A stretch of 64,000 bases of DNA, taken from the NCBI RefSeq assembly GCF_004345325.1, contig NZ_SLVJ01000010.1:1-64000 (forward strand). The letters run 5' to 3'. Below are positions 37,893-47,401 of the stretch, piece by piece. Position numbers and translations under genes: made by a program. How positions within the stretch are numbered: the first letter of the stretch is position 1; every line of letters begins with the position of its first letter. This DNA comes from Acinetobacter calcoaceticus (GTDB taxonomy: Bacteria > Pseudomonadota > Gammaproteobacteria > Pseudomonadales > Moraxellaceae). The notes below the pieces were generated by a model. That model did no database searches. It was given only the letters and a program-made list of their open reading frames with translations, and was not told the origin of the DNA.

Positions 37893-38939
37893 TCACCATG
37901 ATTGAATTAAGGTTGGGGCTTGAATCATGCCTGATGCATTAAAACGCACAGGCTCCGCTTGAAGCATTATGCCAAACTTTTGAAAAACATCATGTTGTAC
38001 TGCAGTATAGGTGTGTTCAACATCAGCTAAATTGGCCTGTGCATAATTGACCAAGACCAAAGCCTGACGTTCAAACATGCCTACAGAACCTAATCGCTTA
38101 CCTTTCCACCCTGCTTGTTCAATCAACCATCCCGCTGCGATTTTAACGCTCGCATCGCTTTGGGGATAATGTGGCATCTGCGGAAAATCCACAATCAATG
38201 TTGCAAATAAAGCTTGTGATATCAATGGATTTTTAAAAAAACTGCCCACATTTGCAAATTGTTGAGGATCTGGAAGCTTGGCTTGTCGAATCTGAATCAC
38301 CTGACGTTGCAGATTTTCCGGACTCAAATCAGCCCCCATGGCCGCCTTTAAATCACCATAATTTATTTTTAATTGAGCTTGTTTGACTAATTTAAATATC
38401 ACAGCACAGATAATATATCGTTCAGGATGCTGTTTAAAAATACTGTCTCTATATGCAAATTGGCATTGTTCAGCAGATAACTGACTAAACTGAGCCAGTT
38501 GACGGTCATAGACCTCGACTGACTCAATAAACTCACCTACTTCCACCCCATAAGCACCGATGTTTTGCACAGGTGCAGCACCAACTAAACCGGGGATGAG
38601 CGCCAAATTTTGTAAGCCATAACGTTGCTGTGCCGTGGTCCAGAGCACAAATTCATGCCAGTTTTGACCTGCACTGACTTTAAAGCGTTGCACATCTTGA
38701 TCTTCGGAGAGCGCTTCAATACCTTGTAATTGCATATGCATGACCAAGGCATCTATCTGTTGTGGCAACAACACATTACTGCCGCCAGAGAGGATCAATA
38801 CATTGAGCTGCTGCTGCTGGGCAAATGCCAAAGCCTGTGCAATGTCATCTTGATGCTGAATCTGTACATAATGGCTCGCAAGCGCATCAAGATTTAAAGT
38901 ATTCAGGGTTTTAAGTTGAACCTGTTGCTGTATTCTCAT
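37893..38939 (-). CDS. murB: UDP-N-acetylenolpyruvoylglucosamine reductase
   Basis: FAD enzyme that completes UDP-N-acetylmuramate in peptidoglycan synthesis. 348 residues, type I (E. coli-like). [12 protein letters not shown] (FAD), [25 protein letters not shown], the proton-donating serine in NVGSFFKNP and the glutamate in [10 protein letters not shown] are intact. It starts 10 bases after the upstream phosphatase gene and is followed at once by the YdcF-type gene, so it sits in the middle of an operon. Confidence 0.96.
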   Translation of the reverse strand: MRIQQQVQLKTLNTLNLDALASHYVQIQHQDDIAQALAFAQQQQLNVLILSGGSNVLLPQQIDALVMHMQLQGIEALSEDQDVQRFKVSAGQNWHEFVLWTTAQQRYGLQNLALIPGLVGAAPVQNIGAYGVEVGEFIESVEVYDRQLAQFSQLSAEQCQFAYRDSIFKQHPERYIICAVIFKLVKQAQLKINYGDLKAAMGADLSPENLQRQVIQIRQAKLPDPQQFANVGSFFKNPLISQALFATLIVDFPQMPHYPQSDASVKIAAGWLIEQAGWKGKRLGSVGMFERQALVLVNYAQANLADVEHTYTAVQHDVFQKFGIMLQAEPVRFNASGMIQAPTLIQSW

Positions 38940-38949
38940 TGTATTTAAA

Positions 38950-39462
38950 TTATTGATTCACTAATAGTTGTTGAAAATGTTTCACCCAAGAACGGCTGCT
39001 TGATTCGCATTGATCTAATACACGTTCAAAATCATCAGCCTCACCATAGTATGGATCTGGAACCGCTTGTTTGAGATAGACCGCATCGTGCTCACTCATC
39101 AAGGCCAAATCGGCGCGTTGTGCAACAGCACCCAGTTGTGCCAAGGCCTGCGCTTGCAAAGCTTTTAGATCACCCAAGTTGACCAAGTCCATGGCCAAAA
39201 TCAAATCAAAATCGACAAAGTCCTGTAGCTGGATCTGACGTGCACGTAAAGTTGAAAGATCATAACCGCGTTGTAAGGCATATTGTTGACTGCGTAGATC
39301 AGGTGCTTTGTTGGGATGGTAATTACTGGTTCCCGCTGAATCGACTTCGACCTGCAGTGCCTGTTGTTCACAAAAATGCCTCAGCACCACTTCTGCTGTG
39401 GGAGAGCGACAAATATTTCCCAAACATACGCATAAGATTTTGTAAGGCTTTGGTAATGACAT
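38950..39462 (-). CDS. Low-molecular-weight protein tyrosine phosphatase
   Basis: About 170 residues from ATG 39462; a TTG two codons before is in frame. The P-loop CLGNICRSP (CX5R with Ser) lies near residue 15 and the general-acid aspartate in [13 protein letters not shown]. The size is the standard for stand-alone LMW-PTPs. It is the first gene of the run phosphatase - murB - YdcF - lipase. No tyrosine kinase (Wzc) gene adjoins it, so this copy is probably not the capsule-locus phosphatase. The targets are unknown. Confidence 0.9.
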   Translation of the reverse strand: MSLPKPYKILCVCLGNICRSPTAEVVLRHFCEQQALQVEVDSAGTSNYHPNKAPDLRSQQYALQRGYDLSTLRARQIQLQDFVDFDLILAMDLVNLGDLKALQAQALAQLGAVAQRADLALMSEHDAVYLKQAVPDPYYGEADDFERVLDQCESSSRSWVKHFQQLLVNQ

Positions 39463-39627
39463 ATCCAACTCAAAATTTCATTTCTTTTCAATTTGCTTAT
39501 GTTAAGTTATTTACAGGATGAATCCTATAGAACCACAAAACAATAATGTTTAATTTATGCAGACAAATGAAGTAATACCAACAACCTAAATTTTGAAACG
39601 CTACAATTCACATGACAAGGATGATCG

Positions 39628-40785
39628 ATGAGTCACTTTCAATTTCAAAGCATCGGTAAAATAATCTCGGGTATCGGTTCAATCCAGCAACTGAAAACAA
39701 TATTCAGCCAATGCCCCTATGACAATATCCTGATTGTGACTGATCCAGGTATGCTGCATTTACAGCTACATCAAACCATCACTACCCTTTGTGATGAACT
39801 GCAACAACCCTATGTGATCTATGCCGAGGTACAAGCAGATCCCAGTGACACATTGATACTAGATGCCGTTGCTTTCGCCAGAGCAGCACATATCGATGCC
39901 GTGATTGGCTTTGGTGGTGGCAGTGCAATGGATGTCGCCAAAGTTATTGCGGTATTGGCACATCCAGACCAATCCCAATCCTTGCAACACCTATATGGCA
40001 TCGAACAAGTGGTTGCACCTCGCCTGCCGTTAATCCTGATCCCCACCACGGCGGGTACAGGCTCAGAAGTTACCCCGATTTCAATCGTGACCACGGGGCA
40101 ACACACCAAATCAGGCATCGTTTCACCCATCCTCTATGCGGATGTGGCAATCTTGGATGCACACTTTTGCCAGTATCTTCCTGCTGCCATCACTGCCGCC
40201 ACAGGCATTGATGCCATGGTGCATGCGATCGAAGCATATACCTCAGCAATTAAAAAAAATCCCTATGCCGACATGCTGGCGAAAAATGCCTTGCAACTAC
40301 TCAATCACAACCTGCCTAAAGTCTTGAATGACGGTCTAGATCTGCATGCCCGACAAGACATGCTTTATGGCGCCATGCTCGCAGGCCAAGCCTTTGCCAA
40401 TGCACCAGTGGGCGCAGTGCATGCCTTAGCCTATCCACTCGGTGGTCGCTTTCATATCTCACATGGACATAGCAATGCCTTGGTCTTGGTTGAAGTCCTC
40501 AAGTTCAATGCTCCAGTGGCAAAAAAAAGCTATGCCGAATTAATGCAATGGCTAGACCCAAGAAGCAGTGGCAGTATTGATGGGCTGTGTGACTTATTTA
40601 TAGATCATATGCAGCGCCATCTCGATCAAAGTGGCTTGGTGCTTAAACTCAGTCAACTCAATATTACTGAAGATGACTTACTGCTGTTGGCACAAGATGC
40701 CATGCAGCAAACCCGCTTACTGCAAAACAATCCTCGCCCCTTAAGCCTAGAAGATGTTTTGGCCATATATAAGGCGATACTTTGA
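39628..40785 (+). CDS. Iron-containing alcohol dehydrogenase
   Basis: 385-residue type III NAD(P)-dependent dehydrogenase. FGGGSAMDVAKVIAVLA binds the cofactor, TTAGTGSEVTPISIVT and DAMVHAIEAYTS carry the metal-ligand Asp/His, and GAVHALAYPLGGRFHISHGHSNA holds the remaining histidines. The family oxidises a range of alcohols; the specific substrate is not visible. It stands alone, divergent from the phosphatase operon and convergent with dnaX. The Shine-Dalgarno sequence is AAGGATGATCG, just before the ATG. Confidence 0.9.
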   Translation: MSHFQFQSIGKIISGIGSIQQLKTIFSQCPYDNILIVTDPGMLHLQLHQTITTLCDELQQPYVIYAEVQADPSDTLILDAVAFARAAHIDAVIGFGGGSAMDVAKVIAVLAHPDQSQSLQHLYGIEQVVAPRLPLILIPTTAGTGSEVTPISIVTTGQHTKSGIVSPILYADVAILDAHFCQYLPAAITAATGIDAMVHAIEAYTSAIKKNPYADMLAKNALQLLNHNLPKVLNDGLDLHARQDMLYGAMLAGQAFANAPVGAVHALAYPLGGRFHISHGHSNALVLVEVLKFNAPVAKKSYAELMQWLDPRSSGSIDGLCDLFIDHMQRHLDQSGLVLKLSQLNITEDDLLLLAQDAMQQTRLLQNNPRPLSLEDVLAIYKAIL

Positions 40786-40888
40786 TAAAAAATCCACCTT
40801 GGTGATCCAAAGTGGGTTAATTCATCAGGTTAATATATTGATCCATGATCCATCTAGAGAGGGATCTGTCCTATCTCAGATTGATGTC

Positions 40889-40927
40889 AAAAAAAAAGCT
40901 GCATATGGTGTGTTACACCATCGCAGC
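40889..40927 (-). terminator. dnaX terminator
   Basis: On the minus strand GCTGCGATGGTGT pairs with ACACCATATGCAGC (one bulge), followed by nine T, 19 bases after the dnaX stop. Confidence 0.85.
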
Positions 40928-40945
40928 CCGAGATCATGAGATCGA

Positions 40946-43099
40946 CTATTTCAACTGTATATTGTGTAATTGACCATCAAAGACATTGATCAATTTTTTC
41001 AGCACAGGCTCTTGATGCAGCAGATCTGAAGCACATTGATAGGCTTGCTGTTTACGTTGGTTTTGCAACATAAAGGGTGTGGTTTCTGCAATCGCCTCAT
41101 AGTCCAAACTAAAACGAGTTTGCGGCCATTGTGCGATCAATACATTTTGTAAATCCAACTGTGCTTTGGCCAGCAGATTTTCATATTCTGGTGAGATATG
41201 AAATACCGAAGCACCATTGATCTGCCCAGTCATGATGCCCTGTTGAGCCAGTTCTTGGACTGCAGGTGGTAAGGCACTGCTTCTAAACCAGTATTCCCAT
41301 TTATATACATCCCACGCACCTTCGAGCTGTTGCGGCTTAAGTGCGAGGATATCTTGTGGCATAACGCCATGAGGCATACGGGGTTGCGTTGCAGTTGCTG
41401 CTTGCGCTGCTGTTGGTGTCGGTGCTTGTGTTGGCGATTGTGTTGACGCTTGTATTTGAAGATCAACGTGAGGCGTGTGTTGTGGTTGCGCCATCAGCGT
41501 ATCAGCTTGAACCTGATCTACTGTCGGCTCGGCTTGAGGCTGTTGTGCTGCTAGAGGATCAAGGAAAAATGCATCTTGATCTGCTAAAGCTGCAACATTG
41601 ATACCTGCACTCATCGGCGCTGCAGACGCAGTGCTAAAGGTGCTTAATTCGGGTACGTCTGCTACAAGTTCAGCAGCGTGTTGTAGGGGTGCTGCCACAG
41701 TTTCAAGCGCAGTGTGGCTCACAGTTTCAGCGATTTCAACTTGGCTTTCTACAACCGCAGTCGCTTGTGGCTCATCTACAACAGCCGTTTGCAACTGCGC
41801 AGGCATCACTGGCGTAGAGGCTAAAGTTTGGACTGGCACTTGAACACTGCCCTGATGCGGAACGTGCTCTTGTACCTGAGGCTGAACCTGCATCTGACCT
41901 TGTGCCTGATCTTGTACCTGATCTTGTGCTGCAGGTTGCGCCACATCATCAGTTACGACATCAGTAATCTGCGCCGTGGGATGACTTGGAGCAGGTGCAA
42001 TTAACTCATGGCGGCTCAAAGGACGGAAGGCCAATAAGCGCAGTACCGTCATCTCAAAGCCTTGTTCTTGGGTGACCGCCATTTGTAAATCTGCACGTCC
42101 TTTACAGGCGATTTGATAATACAACTGGATGTCTTGCGCCGAAATCATGCTGGCTAATTGGGTGATTTTTTGGTTGATTTCAGTACTGTATTTTAGGCTT
42201 AACTCAGGTAAATACTGCATCAAGGCCAGTTCATGCAAGGTCGAGATCAACTGATCCAAGACCAAAGCAGCATCAAGTGCCTGTTGTCTAAATTGGATTA
42301 ATAATTGGCTGACGTGCTGTTGTTGGTTTTGATGTATAGCCGCGATCAAGTCATAAATAATGGTGCGATCAATCAAGCCCAGCATGTCTTTGACATCTTG
42401 GTGATGAATCGAACCTTGTCCAAAGGCAATCGCTTGGTCAGTCAAAGACAAAGCATCACGTACTGAGCCTTGTGCTGCCTCACCAATTTGCCATAAGGCA
42501 TCCTGATCAGACTCAATCTGTTCAGTGCTTAATATTTGGGTCAAATGCTGGGTAATTTCATCGACAGCCAGCGGACGCAAAGTAAACTGCAAGCAGCGTG
42601 AAATCACCGTAATCGGTAATTTTTGTGGATCTGTGGTGGCAAATAAAAACTTAACGTGTGCCGGTGGTTCTTCCAAGGTTTTTAACAAAGCGTTAAAGGA
42701 ATGGGTTGAGAGCATATGCACCTCATCGATCAAGTAAACCTTGAAACGACCTTGGGTGGGTGCATAAGGGACATTGTCCAGCAGTTCACGGGTATCTTCA
42801 ACTTTGGTTCGTGATGCAGCATCGATTTCGATCAAATCGATAAAGCGACCTTCATTGACCGCTTTACAGGTATTGCAGGTTTCACATGGGGTTGACGTCA
42901 CCCCTGTTTCACAGTTGAGGCATTTGGCCAAGATTCGAGCAATGGTGGTTTTACCCACACCACGCGTCCCAGTAAATAAATATGCATGATGTAAACGACC
43001 ACGATCTAGGGCGCTGGTGAGGGCGCGAGAGACATGGTTTTGTCCCACCAATTCATTAAAATTGCGTGGGCGATATTTACGTGCAAGTACCTGATACAT
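40946..43099 (-). CDS. dnaX: DNA polymerase III subunits gamma/tau
   Basis: Clamp-loader ATPase, 717 residues. Walker A GTRGVGKTTIAR near residue 45, the zinc module CLNCETG-type cysteines then CETCNTC, Walker B LIDEVHML, the sensor SRC motif and domain III are intact. After about residue 370 a long Gln/Val/Ala/Pro-rich linker is followed by the tau-type end with NLLAKAQLDLQNVLIAQWPQ. No A-rich slippery heptamer is apparent at the domain III border on the coding strand, so production of gamma by frameshifting, as in E. coli, is not evident. recR is not adjacent on the 3' side. Monocistronic. Confidence 0.95.
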   Translation of the reverse strand: MYQVLARKYRPRNFNELVGQNHVSRALTSALDRGRLHHAYLFTGTRGVGKTTIARILAKCLNCETGVTSTPCETCNTCKAVNEGRFIDLIEIDAASRTKVEDTRELLDNVPYAPTQGRFKVYLIDEVHMLSTHSFNALLKTLEEPPAHVKFLFATTDPQKLPITVISRCLQFTLRPLAVDEITQHLTQILSTEQIESDQDALWQIGEAAQGSVRDALSLTDQAIAFGQGSIHHQDVKDMLGLIDRTIIYDLIAAIHQNQQQHVSQLLIQFRQQALDAALVLDQLISTLHELALMQYLPELSLKYSTEINQKITQLASMISAQDIQLYYQIACKGRADLQMAVTQEQGFEMTVLRLLAFRPLSRHELIAPAPSHPTAQITDVVTDDVAQPAAQDQVQDQAQGQMQVQPQVQEHVPHQGSVQVPVQTLASTPVMPAQLQTAVVDEPQATAVVESQVEIAETVSHTALETVAAPLQHAAELVADVPELSTFSTASAAPMSAGINVAALADQDAFFLDPLAAQQPQAEPTVDQVQADTLMAQPQHTPHVDLQIQASTQSPTQAPTPTAAQAATATQPRMPHGVMPQDILALKPQQLEGAWDVYKWEYWFRSSALPPAVQELAQQGIMTGQINGASVFHISPEYENLLAKAQLDLQNVLIAQWPQTRFSLDYEAIAETTPFMLQNQRKQQAYQCASDLLHQEPVLKKLINVFDGQLHNIQLK

Positions 43100-43238
43100 G
43101 GATGCTCCTTGTGACAGGTCTAAGGATACTGTGTTTTGCCTACACTGTGAATCATTTCAATGCATCCACCTGCTGAGTAGTACATTAAACCCACAGCAAC
43201 GCCGCTGTTGGAAATCATCTATCCCACAGCATGGGTAG

Positions 43239-44570
43239 TTAAAACCAACCCTTACGCCCTTTGAGCTCAGCATCTGCACAGCGCAAAGCTTCTTGGGTCA
43301 AGCCCCAAAGTCGATAATCGCCAGTGATCGATGCCACGGGAAAGTTATGCGTATATGCAAAACTCAATTGACGCTCTGGATCACACCACGCACCTGAGCC
43401 GTTATAACCAATATGACCAAAGCCCGTTTTGGCACGTTTACCCAGACTAATGACGCGGTGATAACCTAAACGCCATTTCATCGGGATCGGCATGACCCGA
43501 TCTCGTTTAAAACTTTGAATCTGGCTTAGCTGCTCAAACACTTCAGCATTGATCAGCTGCTGACCTTGCCATTGTCCTTGATTGGCCAACATGGCATAGA
43601 TTTTTGCCAAACTCACGGCGCTAAAAGCACCATTTACAGCAGGAATAACAGACTGCAATCCAACATCACTGAAAAAACTAAAGTCGCGCATCGCCTTCGG
43701 CACCATGGCGTCTAAAAAGTCTTGTGGATTTTGCCCAGAAAATTCCAATAGCTTTTGTGGAATATTCGAGGTTTTAAATTTGGCTTTGCGGATAGCACTT
43801 TGAGCTTTGGTTTTAGTTTTAGCTGACTCGGTTGAGGACGGCGCTGTTGATGAGGTTGCTGTTGATGTCTGCGTTGTAAAATTTGAATTGAGCGATGATT
43901 GAGGCAGCATTCGAGCAACGCGACTCAACTGATCCGTGGGCAAACCAAAATATGCACCATCCAAATCAAGCGGTTTTACCAAATACTGCTGCATCAATGC
44001 GGCTAGACTTTGTCCTGAGGCTTTCTCAAGCACCCCACCGACCAACCAACCAAAGCTCAGTGCTTGATAGGCGATATCTTGTCCTGCGATAAAACGCGGT
44101 CGTGCGCGCTCCATCACCTGTAACATATGTGGCCAATCCGCCATTTCCACTGCAGCAGCAATCATATTGCGGATATCATATAAGCCGCTTTGGTGACTGA
44201 GCACATGCCTGAGCGTGATATTTTCCTTATCGTTTTGCGCAAATTCAGGCCAGTAATGCATGATCGGTGTATCGTAATCCAGTATGCCTTGGCTGACCAT
44301 GATATGAGCCAATGTAGCCAAGACCCCTTTTCCAGTTGAATAGCAAATCGATAAGGTATCTTGTGCCCATGCTTCAGTTGCTGACTTATTCCCCGTGAAT
44401 ATATCAACCACCAATTCGCCCTGAAAGTAAACCGCCAGTGCTGCTCCCCCGAGTGCTCCGCGGCTGACTTGTAAGCGGCTAAACTGTACTGCAAGATCCA
44501 AAAAACGTTGGTCAACCTTGCCCTGATAATGCTGCGTATCCGCAAACAAAATATCTTTTATGCCACTCAT
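43239..44570 (-). CDS. Serine hydrolase of the beta-lactamase (class C-like)/EstB family
   Basis: 443 residues. SxxK nucleophile motif CYSTGKGVLA near residue 93, Tyr-Gln-Ala in YQALSFGW for the YxN-like position, and the late GHIGYNGSGAW replaces KTG, as in EstB-like esterases and D-aminopeptidase-like proteins. No signal peptide is seen, so it should be cytoplasmic. A Ser/Thr/Lys-rich low-complexity insert lies near residues 225-265. It follows the MaoC-type gene on the same strand but behind a terminator. Most likely an esterase rather than a resistance beta-lactamase. Confidence 0.85.
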   Translation of the reverse strand: MSGIKDILFADTQHYQGKVDQRFLDLAVQFSRLQVSRGALGGAALAVYFQGELVVDIFTGNKSATEAWAQDTLSICYSTGKGVLATLAHIMVSQGILDYDTPIMHYWPEFAQNDKENITLRHVLSHQSGLYDIRNMIAAAVEMADWPHMLQVMERARPRFIAGQDIAYQALSFGWLVGGVLEKASGQSLAALMQQYLVKPLDLDGAYFGLPTDQLSRVARMLPQSSLNSNFTTQTSTATSSTAPSSTESAKTKTKAQSAIRKAKFKTSNIPQKLLEFSGQNPQDFLDAMVPKAMRDFSFFSDVGLQSVIPAVNGAFSAVSLAKIYAMLANQGQWQGQQLINAEVFEQLSQIQSFKRDRVMPIPMKWRLGYHRVISLGKRAKTGFGHIGYNGSGAWCDPERQLSFAYTHNFPVASITGDYRLWGLTQEALRCADAELKGRKGWF

Positions 44571-44601
44571 CCCCGTTCCCTTTATTGTTATGACTACTGA
44601 T

Positions 44602-44634
44602 AAAAAAGCCTAAATCACATCGATTTAGGCTTTT
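44602..44634 (-). terminator. Terminator of the MaoC-type gene
   Basis: On the minus strand AAAAGCCTAAATC, a five-base loop and the perfect complement are followed by extra T, just after the stop at 44639. Confidence 0.88.
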
Positions 44635-44638
44635 CATC

Positions 44639-45529
44639 TTATCTTGCTTTAACCGTACCTGCCACATGTGGCTTTTGATTTTTTTTATTTTGTATTAAAA
44701 AATCAGTGCTCTCTTTTGACGTTGCAGTGAGGAACTCTACAGTAGAAGGTAAATACAATGGCAGCTTAAACCACACATCGGCCTCATAGGCATCGGCCAA
44801 AGTCAGCTGGGCTAAAGCACGCGCCTTAGTCCACATTCCATGGGCAATGGCTTGCTTAAAACCAAATGCTTTAGCGGTGAATGCATGGATATGGATCAAG
44901 TTAAAATCACCTGAAATTTTGGCATAACGACGACCCGTATTTTCTGCAATATCCCACTGTTGTTGCAGTTGATAGCTCGGTGTGGCCTGATCACCTTTGT
45001 CATTCTTTTTAGTTGAATCGATATTACCGTTGCTTGTTTGCGGAGCTGTTTGTGATGTTTTCTGACGTGATAAATATGTGGTCACCCCTTGCATCACCAC
45101 CTCGCCAGCGACTTTTGCTGTAGTAATAAAGTCAAACTGTAGACCTTTGTCATGTGGCTTTAACTCACCAAACTGACACGACAAACTCAATTGTTCATTG
45201 GTGCCGACCTTACGAAACTGTTTGACTTGATTACGGATATGCACCAAGCCAAGCAGCGCAAATGGAAATGGCTCTTGGGTCATCATCTGCATCTGTAAGC
45301 TTTGTGACAGGACAGCCAAATAAATTGCAGGAATATAGCCGTTATTTTTAAAACCGCAGACTTGGTTATAGGCTTTTAAATGCTTTTGCTCGACTTTAAA
45401 TGCATCCACAACATATTCAACTTGTGGTAATACTTTCTCAAGTTTAGGTTTTTTAAAGATCAGCCCTTGAATGACTTTACTATATGCCAAATAAGGTTTA
45501 GGGAACTGATTAAAATGTCGAGTATTCAT
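44639..45529 (-). CDS. MaoC-like hydratase/dehydratase
   Basis: 296-residue hot-dog-fold protein. The C-terminal half carries the hydratase-2 motif around FNLIHIHAFTAKAFGFKQAIAHGMW, with the catalytic Asp-His pair changed in spacing as in HtdX-type enzymes, and ends with LPLYLPSTVEFLT. The N-terminal half is a degenerate second hot-dog. It would dehydrate 3-hydroxyacyl-CoA/ACP or hydrate enoyl esters. It lies downstream of a FabG4-like gene and close to a thiolase, an arrangement equal to the mycobacterial htdX-fabG4-fadA2 group. The fabG gene has its own terminator, so transcription may be partly separate. Confidence 0.85.
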   Translation of the reverse strand: MNTRHFNQFPKPYLAYSKVIQGLIFKKPKLEKVLPQVEYVVDAFKVEQKHLKAYNQVCGFKNNGYIPAIYLAVLSQSLQMQMMTQEPFPFALLGLVHIRNQVKQFRKVGTNEQLSLSCQFGELKPHDKGLQFDFITTAKVAGEVVMQGVTTYLSRQKTSQTAPQTSNGNIDSTKKNDKGDQATPSYQLQQQWDIAENTGRRYAKISGDFNLIHIHAFTAKAFGFKQAIAHGMWTKARALAQLTLADAYEADVWFKLPLYLPSTVEFLTATSKESTDFLIQNKKNQKPHVAGTVKAR

Positions 45530-45611
45530 ACAAAAGAATCCTATGTTTAGGGTCTATCACAAGTCGATAAAATGTGGTTGCAAGATGAGAACATATAAAG
45601 TGAGAACGAAT

Positions 45612-45639
45612 AAAAAAGGATGCTCAAGCATCCTTTTTT
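45612..45639 (-). terminator. Terminator of the FabG4-like gene
   Basis: Perfect stem AAAAAAGGATGCT with its complement and a 2-base loop (a short-looped hairpin), giving a T-run on the minus strand. Confidence 0.88.
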
Positions 45640-45649
45640 GTAATGCAAA

Positions 45650-47041
45650 TTATGCGCCGAGTAAGCTCTGTCCGCAGACCCGCACCACATTACCATTAAG
45701 ACCTGTCGATGCAGTAGAGGCAAAGAGTGCAATGGTTTCTGCAACATCTACAGGTAGACCACCTTGGCTCATAGAGTTCATACGACGGCCCGCTTCACGA
45801 ATCGCAAAAGGAATAGCAGCGGTCATTTGCGTTTCAATAAAGCCCGGTGCCACAGCATTGATGGTTACGCCATTTTTTAAAGTCGGCGCGGTGTATTTCA
45901 CCAAACCCGCAACCCCAGCTTTAGAGGTCGCATAGTTGGTTTGACCCAGATTGCCCGCAATTCCAGAAATCGACGATACACAGACGATACGGCCATTGCT
46001 GTTCAAGCCATCTTGACTCAACAAGTCATCATTGACACGTTCGATGGCGGATAGATTGATGTTAATCACCAGATCCCAAAGCTCAGGCTTCATATTGGCC
46101 AAAGTTTTGTCACGGGTAATCCCGGCATTGTGCACGATGATGTCTAGACCACCCAATGCCGCTGCTGCCATTTTAATTTTTTCACCCGCATCCGCAGCAG
46201 TAATATCGATTGCTAAAGTTGAACCCGATATTTCTGCGGCAACACGATCTAAGTCCACTTGTTGCTGTGGCACATCTAAACAAATCACATGTGCGCCATC
46301 ACGTGCCAACACATGGGCAATGGCTTCACCGATACCACGACTGGCACCGGTGACCACTGCCGTTTTCCCAGCCAAAGGTTTGGCCCAATCAATATCCACC
46401 GTTTTGGCTTTAGATACACGGATCACTTGACCAGAAACATAAGCAGAGCGTGGCGAAAGCAAGAAACGTAAGCTCGATTCAAGATTGGCTTCAGCACCGG
46501 GTTGCACATAGAGCAATTGCGCAGCTATGCCTTTTTTAAACTCTTTCCCAACTGATTTCACAAATCCTTCTAAGGCACGTTGGGCAATCGCATGTTTTAC
46601 TGAACTCGCTGCATCAGGATCAGTACCAATTACGATCACGCGACCAGAGCCGAGGATTTGACGAGCCACAGGATTAAAAAATGCATATAAAGATTCAAGT
46701 TGCTCCGATGTTTGAATGCCTGAAGCATCAAAAATCACTGCTTTAAACTTAGACTCTTTATCACCTTCATTGAAGGCACCTAAATTTAGGCCACTTTGCG
46801 CAGCAATTTGCTGTAACTCAGGATTTTTCCCACTGTAGCTATTGGCATGTATATTGGCGAGCACTTGCGTCATCGAAGCAGACAATGTGCTTGAAGGTGC
46901 TGCCCCAACCAAGACTGCGCCTTGAATCACTGGGGTTGCTGATTGAAAGCGATCTAGGCTGGTCGGAGTAGGCAAGCCTAGATTTTTAATGACAAATTTA
47001 CCAATTGGAGATTTAGCAAATACTTGGTATTGGTCACTCAT
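45650..47041 (-). CDS. 3-oxoacyl reductase, high-molecular-weight FabG4 type
   Basis: 463 residues, about twice a normal FabG. The C-terminal 250 residues are a complete short-chain dehydrogenase: VVTGASRGIGEAIAHVLA, NAGITRDKTLANM, catalytic Ser in CVSSISGIAGNLGQ, and YATSKAG with Tyr and Lys. The N-terminal 210 residues form a degenerate nucleotide-binding domain that lacks the glycine motif, as in mycobacterial FabG4 (Rv0242c). It reduces 3-oxoacyl-CoA or ACP. It is divergent from the thiolase gene and upstream of the MaoC-type gene. Its long first domain is typical of the FabG4 class rather than a fusion artefact. Confidence 0.9.
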   Translation of the reverse strand: MSDQYQVFAKSPIGKFVIKNLGLPTPTSLDRFQSATPVIQGAVLVGAAPSSTLSASMTQVLANIHANSYSGKNPELQQIAAQSGLNLGAFNEGDKESKFKAVIFDASGIQTSEQLESLYAFFNPVARQILGSGRVIVIGTDPDAASSVKHAIAQRALEGFVKSVGKEFKKGIAAQLLYVQPGAEANLESSLRFLLSPRSAYVSGQVIRVSKAKTVDIDWAKPLAGKTAVVTGASRGIGEAIAHVLARDGAHVICLDVPQQQVDLDRVAAEISGSTLAIDITAADAGEKIKMAAAALGGLDIIVHNAGITRDKTLANMKPELWDLVININLSAIERVNDDLLSQDGLNSNGRIVCVSSISGIAGNLGQTNYATSKAGVAGLVKYTAPTLKNGVTINAVAPGFIETQMTAAIPFAIREAGRRMNSMSQGGLPVDVAETIALFASTASTGLNGNVVRVCGQSLLGA

Positions 47042-47401
47042 GTTTATAATCTCTCAACAAATTAGTTTTTGGATGAATCCGTTTTGTATACATCAGTTTG
47101 GCGTGCATCAGGAATATGTTAACAGTCCTATCGTATCGGCATAACAAGCCATTGATCAGTCATTCAAGCGAAGTACCTGTCCCAATTGACTGCGACTGTC
47201 ATTAAAGCAAATAGCTCAATATAGAATATTATCGACATCGAGCGAAATAGATTCATTAGTTTCTGCTAAATCATACTTGACTTAAACATATGATGTCTTG
47301 ACCTGAAAGCATACTGAGAAGTCATTTTGGTCAATACGGCTCAATTGCAAATATGCTAATCTAGCGGTCAAGAATGTCATCCACATGCTTGGGAAAGCCT
47401 T
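47042..47401. other. Divergent intergenic region of the fabG4 and thiolase genes
   Basis: 360 bases that must hold both promoters. I see no gene and no clear palindromic operator. No TetR-family regulator gene, a frequent partner of such clusters, is adjacent. Confidence 0.4.

Noticed and set aside
41389..41843. Long open frames opposite the dnaX linker
   Set aside because: They arise from the low-complexity Gln/Val-rich coding strand, which gives open antisense frames rich in Val/Leu/Ala; no independent evidence.
43895..44092. Open frames opposite the serine hydrolase gene
   Set aside because: Antisense shadows of a well-recognised enzyme; no start signals.
43239..44570. Class C beta-lactamase (resistance gene)
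   Set aside because: No signal peptide, KTG replaced, and cluster context with acyl-CoA enzymes; better read as an EstB-like esterase.
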